Origin: Planctomycetota bacterium
GTDB lineage: Bacteria > Planctomycetota > UBA1135 > UBA2386
Assembly: GCA_020425885.1 (NCBI GenBank)
Contig: JAGQRA010000207.1
Location: forward strand, 1-16,983
Direction of reading: 5' to 3'
Length of the DNA stretch: 16,983 nt
Shown in pieces: positions 14,271 through 16,983 of the stretch (position 1 is its first letter; each line of letters starts with the position of its first letter). Under the pieces are notes generated by a model that worked only from the letters and a program-made list of their open reading frames with translations, was not told the origin of the DNA and searched no databases. A program made the position numbers and the translations under genes.

Positions 14271-15839
14271 ATGAACAAGCTCATCCAGACCACGGCGCGC
14301 ATCACCGCGCTACTCACGTCGAGCGCACTGCTCGCTCAGACCAACATCTCCGGCCCCGACAGCCCCGACGTCACGCGCTACGGCACGCCATCGACAGCGA
14401 CGCCGGGCATCGGACCGCGCACCCAGGTGTTCGGTTCTCCCATCGCCGGCAACACCGTCGAGATCCAGGTCGTCGGCGCGAGACCCTTCGTCGACGCGAC
14501 GTTCTACGTCGGCACGGCCCATGACGACGTCGATGTGCCGGGACTCGGCCGCGTGCTCGTCGACATGCGCAACGCGCTGGCCTATCGGACGACGACCGAC
14601 GCCGAGGGGCGGGCTTCGGTCGCGATGGCCATTCCGAACAACGCGCGATCGGGCGAGGAGAACTTCGTCCAGTGCTTCACCACCGACTCGAACCTGCCGT
14701 CGCCGGTGACGGAGCTGTCGACCGGCGTCAGCTTCCAGATCGGTGAGATCAGGGCTCCGATCGGCGCCGTCTCGCACCTGTCGGGCACCATCGCCGTCAG
14801 CGCCGGCGGCACGACGGCGACGAGCAACGCGCTGTCCGGCGTCTACGTGCTCGAATGGAGTCCGGAGACCGGCGGCCGCGTCAACGGCACGGTGGCGATC
14901 CACACCAACACCGCGCGGATCACCGTCAACGGCAGGGACGTCGAGAACCTGCGCGTGCAGCCCGGCGTGAACACCGACGAGCTGCCGTGGACGCGTACCG
15001 ACTTCCTCACCGTGCCGGCTGACACCGCCGACGAGTTCCTGGTCAGCTATTCGATGCAGGGCCGCGACTACGGTCCCTACGCGGTCGCCGGCACGCTGAC
15101 CGCGACCGGCGGCGACGTCGACCTGCGGCTCGCCCCGTTGCCCGGCAACGGCGACCCGCTTCAGGGCGCCACCATCGAGCTCGACATGCGCGAGTCGTTC
15201 CTCGACCCGAGTCACTTCGACGCGTTGGCGGACACCGGCCTGCGCGACCGCATCACGGACCCGGCCTCGATCACGCCCGGCCAGGTCGGCCAGCGCTTCG
15301 CCGACGCCTCGGCCCAGATGCGGGCGATCCTGGCCAGCGTGGCCGGCGACATCGGGTTCTTCGACCCGACCAGCCCGACCTATCAGCAGTTCGTCGCGCT
15401 CGAGGGCGAGATCCTGCTCGCGATGACCGATGGCTTCGCCAGCACGGCGACGGGACTGCAGGAGATGGTCGCCGGCAACCTGATCACCGAGGCCGAAGGA
15501 CTCTCCCGGCTCCTCGCCTCGAAGCTGCTCGCCATCCTCGGACTCGACAAGGCCTACAAGGGCTTCGTCGAAGCCCTCGAGGAGGTGTGCGGCGATCTGC
15601 TGAAGGAACTCGGCAAGCACCTCGACGCCGGTGAATACCGCAAGGCCGGCAAGGTGCTGAAGAAGATCCTGAAGAAGATCATGGGCAAGAAGTTCGCCAA
15701 GAAGCTCGCCGACAAGATCGGCAGGAAGCTCGCCGGCAAGATCCTGGCGAAGATCGGCGCGCGATGCATTCCGCTCATCGGTTGGGGGGTCTTCGCCCTC
15801 GAGGTGCTGTGGGCGTTGATCGAACAGGCGTTCGATTAG
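14271..15839 (+). CDS. secreted protein with a strongly cationic, membrane-active-looking C-terminus (522 aa)
   Basis: The signal peptide is residues 1-23 (core ITALLTSSALLAQ). Residues about 50-290 have beta-strand-like, Thr/Gly/Val-rich sequence (two Ig-like or similar domains are possible). About 305-450 turn helical. Residues 458-498 hold 14 lysines and 2 arginines against one aspartate in an amphipathic pattern (KVLKKILKKIMGKKFAKKL). A 20-residue hydrophobic Gly/Trp segment follows at 499-518 (CIPLIGWGVFALEVLWALI). This tail resembles cationic membrane-permeabilising peptides or the C-terminal ends of pore-forming toxins, but I recognise no family. An adhesion, anchoring or nucleic-acid-binding role is also possible. 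ATG 14271 was chosen for the signal peptide; AAGG lies 9 nt upstream. No immunity-like gene is adjacent. Confidence 0.85.
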   Translation: MNKLIQTTARITALLTSSALLAQTNISGPDSPDVTRYGTPSTATPGIGPRTQVFGSPIAGNTVEIQVVGARPFVDATFYVGTAHDDVDVPGLGRVLVDMRNALAYRTTTDAEGRASVAMAIPNNARSGEENFVQCFTTDSNLPSPVTELSTGVSFQIGEIRAPIGAVSHLSGTIAVSAGGTTATSNALSGVYVLEWSPETGGRVNGTVAIHTNTARITVNGRDVENLRVQPGVNTDELPWTRTDFLTVPADTADEFLVSYSMQGRDYGPYAVAGTLTATGGDVDLRLAPLPGNGDPLQGATIELDMRESFLDPSHFDALADTGLRDRITDPASITPGQVGQRFADASAQMRAILASVAGDIGFFDPTSPTYQQFVALEGEILLAMTDGFASTATGLQEMVAGNLITEAEGLSRLLASKLLAILGLDKAYKGFVEALEEVCGDLLKELGKHLDAGEYRKAGKVLKKILKKIMGKKFAKKLADKIGRKLAGKILAKIGARCIPLIGWGVFALEVLWALIEQAFD

Positions 15840-15860
15840 CGCGATGGCCACCGCGGCTGA

Positions 15861-16043
15861 TCAATCGGCCTTCGAGCGGACCCGCTGCCAGTCGAACGGG
15901 ATCTCGCGGTGAGTCGTCGGATCCCAGTTGCTGCGTGCGACCGCGAACAGGTCGCCGCCATACGCGTGCGCGCCAGCTGGTCGGCGCAGCTCTGGCAGGC
16001 CAGGCGCCGAAGCCGGATCGCCGGAAGGCGCAACTTCGTGCAA
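15861..16043 (-). CDS. weak 60-aa ORF or gene remnant opposite the intergenic region
   Basis: On the minus strand a frame ending at TGA 15861 has 35 codons with gene-like third-position GC bias, reading AYGGDLFAVARSNWDPTTHR and then EIPFDWQRVRSKAD. A TTG at 16043 is one possible start, without a Shine-Dalgarno. Upstream the bias moves to another frame (CQSCADQLARTR), as if a frameshift had occurred. It could be a degraded gene end or simply chance in high-GC DNA. It overlaps no strongly supported gene, except that upstream extensions would collide with the ECF sigma gene at 16088. Confidence 0.2.
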   Translation of the reverse strand: MHEVAPSGDPASAPGLPELRRPAGAHAYGGDLFAVARSNWDPTTHREIPFDWQRVRSKAD

Positions 16044-16087
16044 CGGTGAGCCGGCCGCGGTCGTCGTAGACTTCGAGTCCGATCCCG

Positions 16088-16983
16088 ATGCCACCCGCCG
16101 AACCAGCCCCGGCGCCGGAGGCCATGCTGGCCCACGGCGACTTCGTCCGCACCCTCGTGCGTTCGCTGCTGCGATCGTCGGATGGCGAGGACGACGTCGT
16201 GCAGCAGGTGATGGTGCGGGCCTGGCGATCCGGGCCACGGCAACCCGGTCGCCTGCACGCCTGGCTGGCCCGCGTCGCCCGCAACCTCGCCATCGATCAC
16301 CTGCGCGCCGAGCGCCGGCGGCGCGATGGCGGACAGCCCCTACGCCCCAGCGGCGACCCCGGTCCATCGGTGGCCGAGGTGCTGCAGCGTGAGGAGGAGC
16401 GCCAGCGGGTCGTGCGTGCCGTGCTGACGTTGCCGCAGCCGTACCGCAGCACGGTGCTGCTGCGTTACTGGGACGAGCTGAGCCCGACGCAGATCGCCGA
16501 GCGTCTCGGCGAACCGGCAGCGACGATCCGCTCACGGCTGAAGCGGGGCCTGCGGCTGCTGCGGCAGGGACTCGACGAAGAGTACGGCAGCCGGCGCGGC
16601 TGGTTGCTGGCGCTGCTGCCATTCGCGCAACCCGGCGAATCGATCGCCGCGACGACGACGGCCGCCGCAGGTGCGACGTTGGCGACCACGGGAGTTCTGG
16701 TGATGACGAAATTGAAGGCCCTGCTCGTGACCGCGGCGTGCGTCGCGGTCGGTCTGTTGTCGTGGTGGACAGCCACCGCTGGCGCGCCGGCATCACCGCC
16801 CGGCAGTACCCCCGACCAGGTGTCGAACGCGACCGCCGGTGTTGCTGTCGAGCATGCGGTGGATGCGCCGGACACGACGGTCGCCGAGGAGCCGATCGTG
16901 GAGCGGCACACCGCGGTGGTCGCCGCAACCGAGATCGTGGTGATCGGCGTCACGCGCCGGGCGCGGCCACCGCAGCCGGACAC
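16088..16983 (+). CDS. ECF sigma factor fused to a transmembrane segment (partial, runs off right edge)
   Basis: From ATG 16088 the frame stays open for 298 codons to the window end. Residues 15-50 are sigma region 2 start (GDFVRTLVRSLLRSSDGEDDVVQQ), with WLARVARNLAIDHLRAERRRRD at 59-80. Region 4 spans 108-163 (TLPQPYRSTVLLRYWDELSP, then QIAERLGEPAATIRSRLKRG). After residue 165 the protein continues: a linker, a transmembrane helix at about 209-228 (LKALLVTAACVAVGLLSWWT) and a Pro/Thr/Val-rich extracytoplasmic part leaving the window. This matches planctomycete ECF factors with long C-terminal extensions (ECF01-Gob-like), often ending in carboxypeptidase-regulatory-like domains. Such membrane tethering probably controls sigma release. 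ATG 16124, preceded by GGAGG at very short spacing, is an alternative start. Confidence 0.85.
   Translation, partial: MPPAEPAPAPEAMLAHGDFVRTLVRSLLRSSDGEDDVVQQVMVRAWRSGPRQPGRLHAWLARVARNLAIDHLRAERRRRDGGQPLRPSGDPGPSVAEVLQREEERQRVVRAVLTLPQPYRSTVLLRYWDELSPTQIAERLGEPAATIRSRLKRGLRLLRQGLDEEYGSRRGWLLALLPFAQPGESIAATTTAAAGATLATTGVLVMTKLKALLVTAACVAVGLLSWWTATAGAPASPPGSTPDQVSNATAGVAVEHAVDAPDTTVAEEPIVERHTAVVAATEIVVIGVTRRARPPQPD

Noticed and set aside
14310..15851. 513-codon minus-strand ORF opposite the Lys-tailed protein
   Set aside because: Gly/Arg/Asp-rich shadow frame; the plus strand has a signal peptide and structured composition.
15836..16300. CxxC motif (CQSCADQL) on the minus strand as a zinc-binding protein
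   Set aside because: A single CxxC in an otherwise shadow-like Arg-rich frame that overlaps the ECF sigma gene; kept only as part of the possible remnant.

Overview
The window is high-GC bacterial DNA with strongly GC-biased third codon positions. It most resembles a member of the Planctomycetota. Three things suggest this: a TIGR02999-type ECF sigma factor overlapping a serine/threonine kinase with TPR repeats, a second ECF sigma factor fused to a membrane segment, and several large Sec-exported proteins, one built from ELWxxDGTxxGT repeats. A myxobacterium is the main alternative. No rRNA, tRNA, CRISPR array or insertion sequence was seen.

Layout. Positions 1-996 hold the start of a secreted protein leaving the left edge (minus), a possible 41-aa membrane peptide (plus), and a tightly coupled pair of small helical proteins of unknown function (minus). 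Positions 1067-4307 (minus) are a two-gene unit, ECF sigma factor followed by transmembrane Ser/Thr kinase, overlapping by 14 nt. Positions 4408-8570 (minus) encode two secreted proteins: a 367-aa protein of unknown function and a 961-aa protein with about 18 ELWxxDGTxxGT-like repeats.

The centre (8761-14010) looks like a self-contained envelope-stress module. A membrane histidine kinase and an NtrC-type sigma-54 activator (minus, ATGA overlap) are divergent from a stand-alone receiver protein and a periplasmic HtrA/DegP protease (plus, 2 nt apart). The 317-bp divergent region carries a near-consensus sigma-54 promoter facing the receiver-protease pair. About 185 bp upstream of the expected transcription start lies a 31-bp inverted repeat of the kind an NtrC-type activator binds. 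The simple reading is kinase to activator to sigma-54 promoter to receiver plus protease, with the receiver perhaps feeding back on the kinase.

The right end holds a secreted 522-aa protein with a very cationic amphipathic helix and hydrophobic C-terminus (14271-15839). It also holds an ECF sigma factor fused to a transmembrane segment, running off the right edge (16088 onward). The most promising undescribed items are the sigma-54/HtrA divergon and the Lys-tailed secreted protein.
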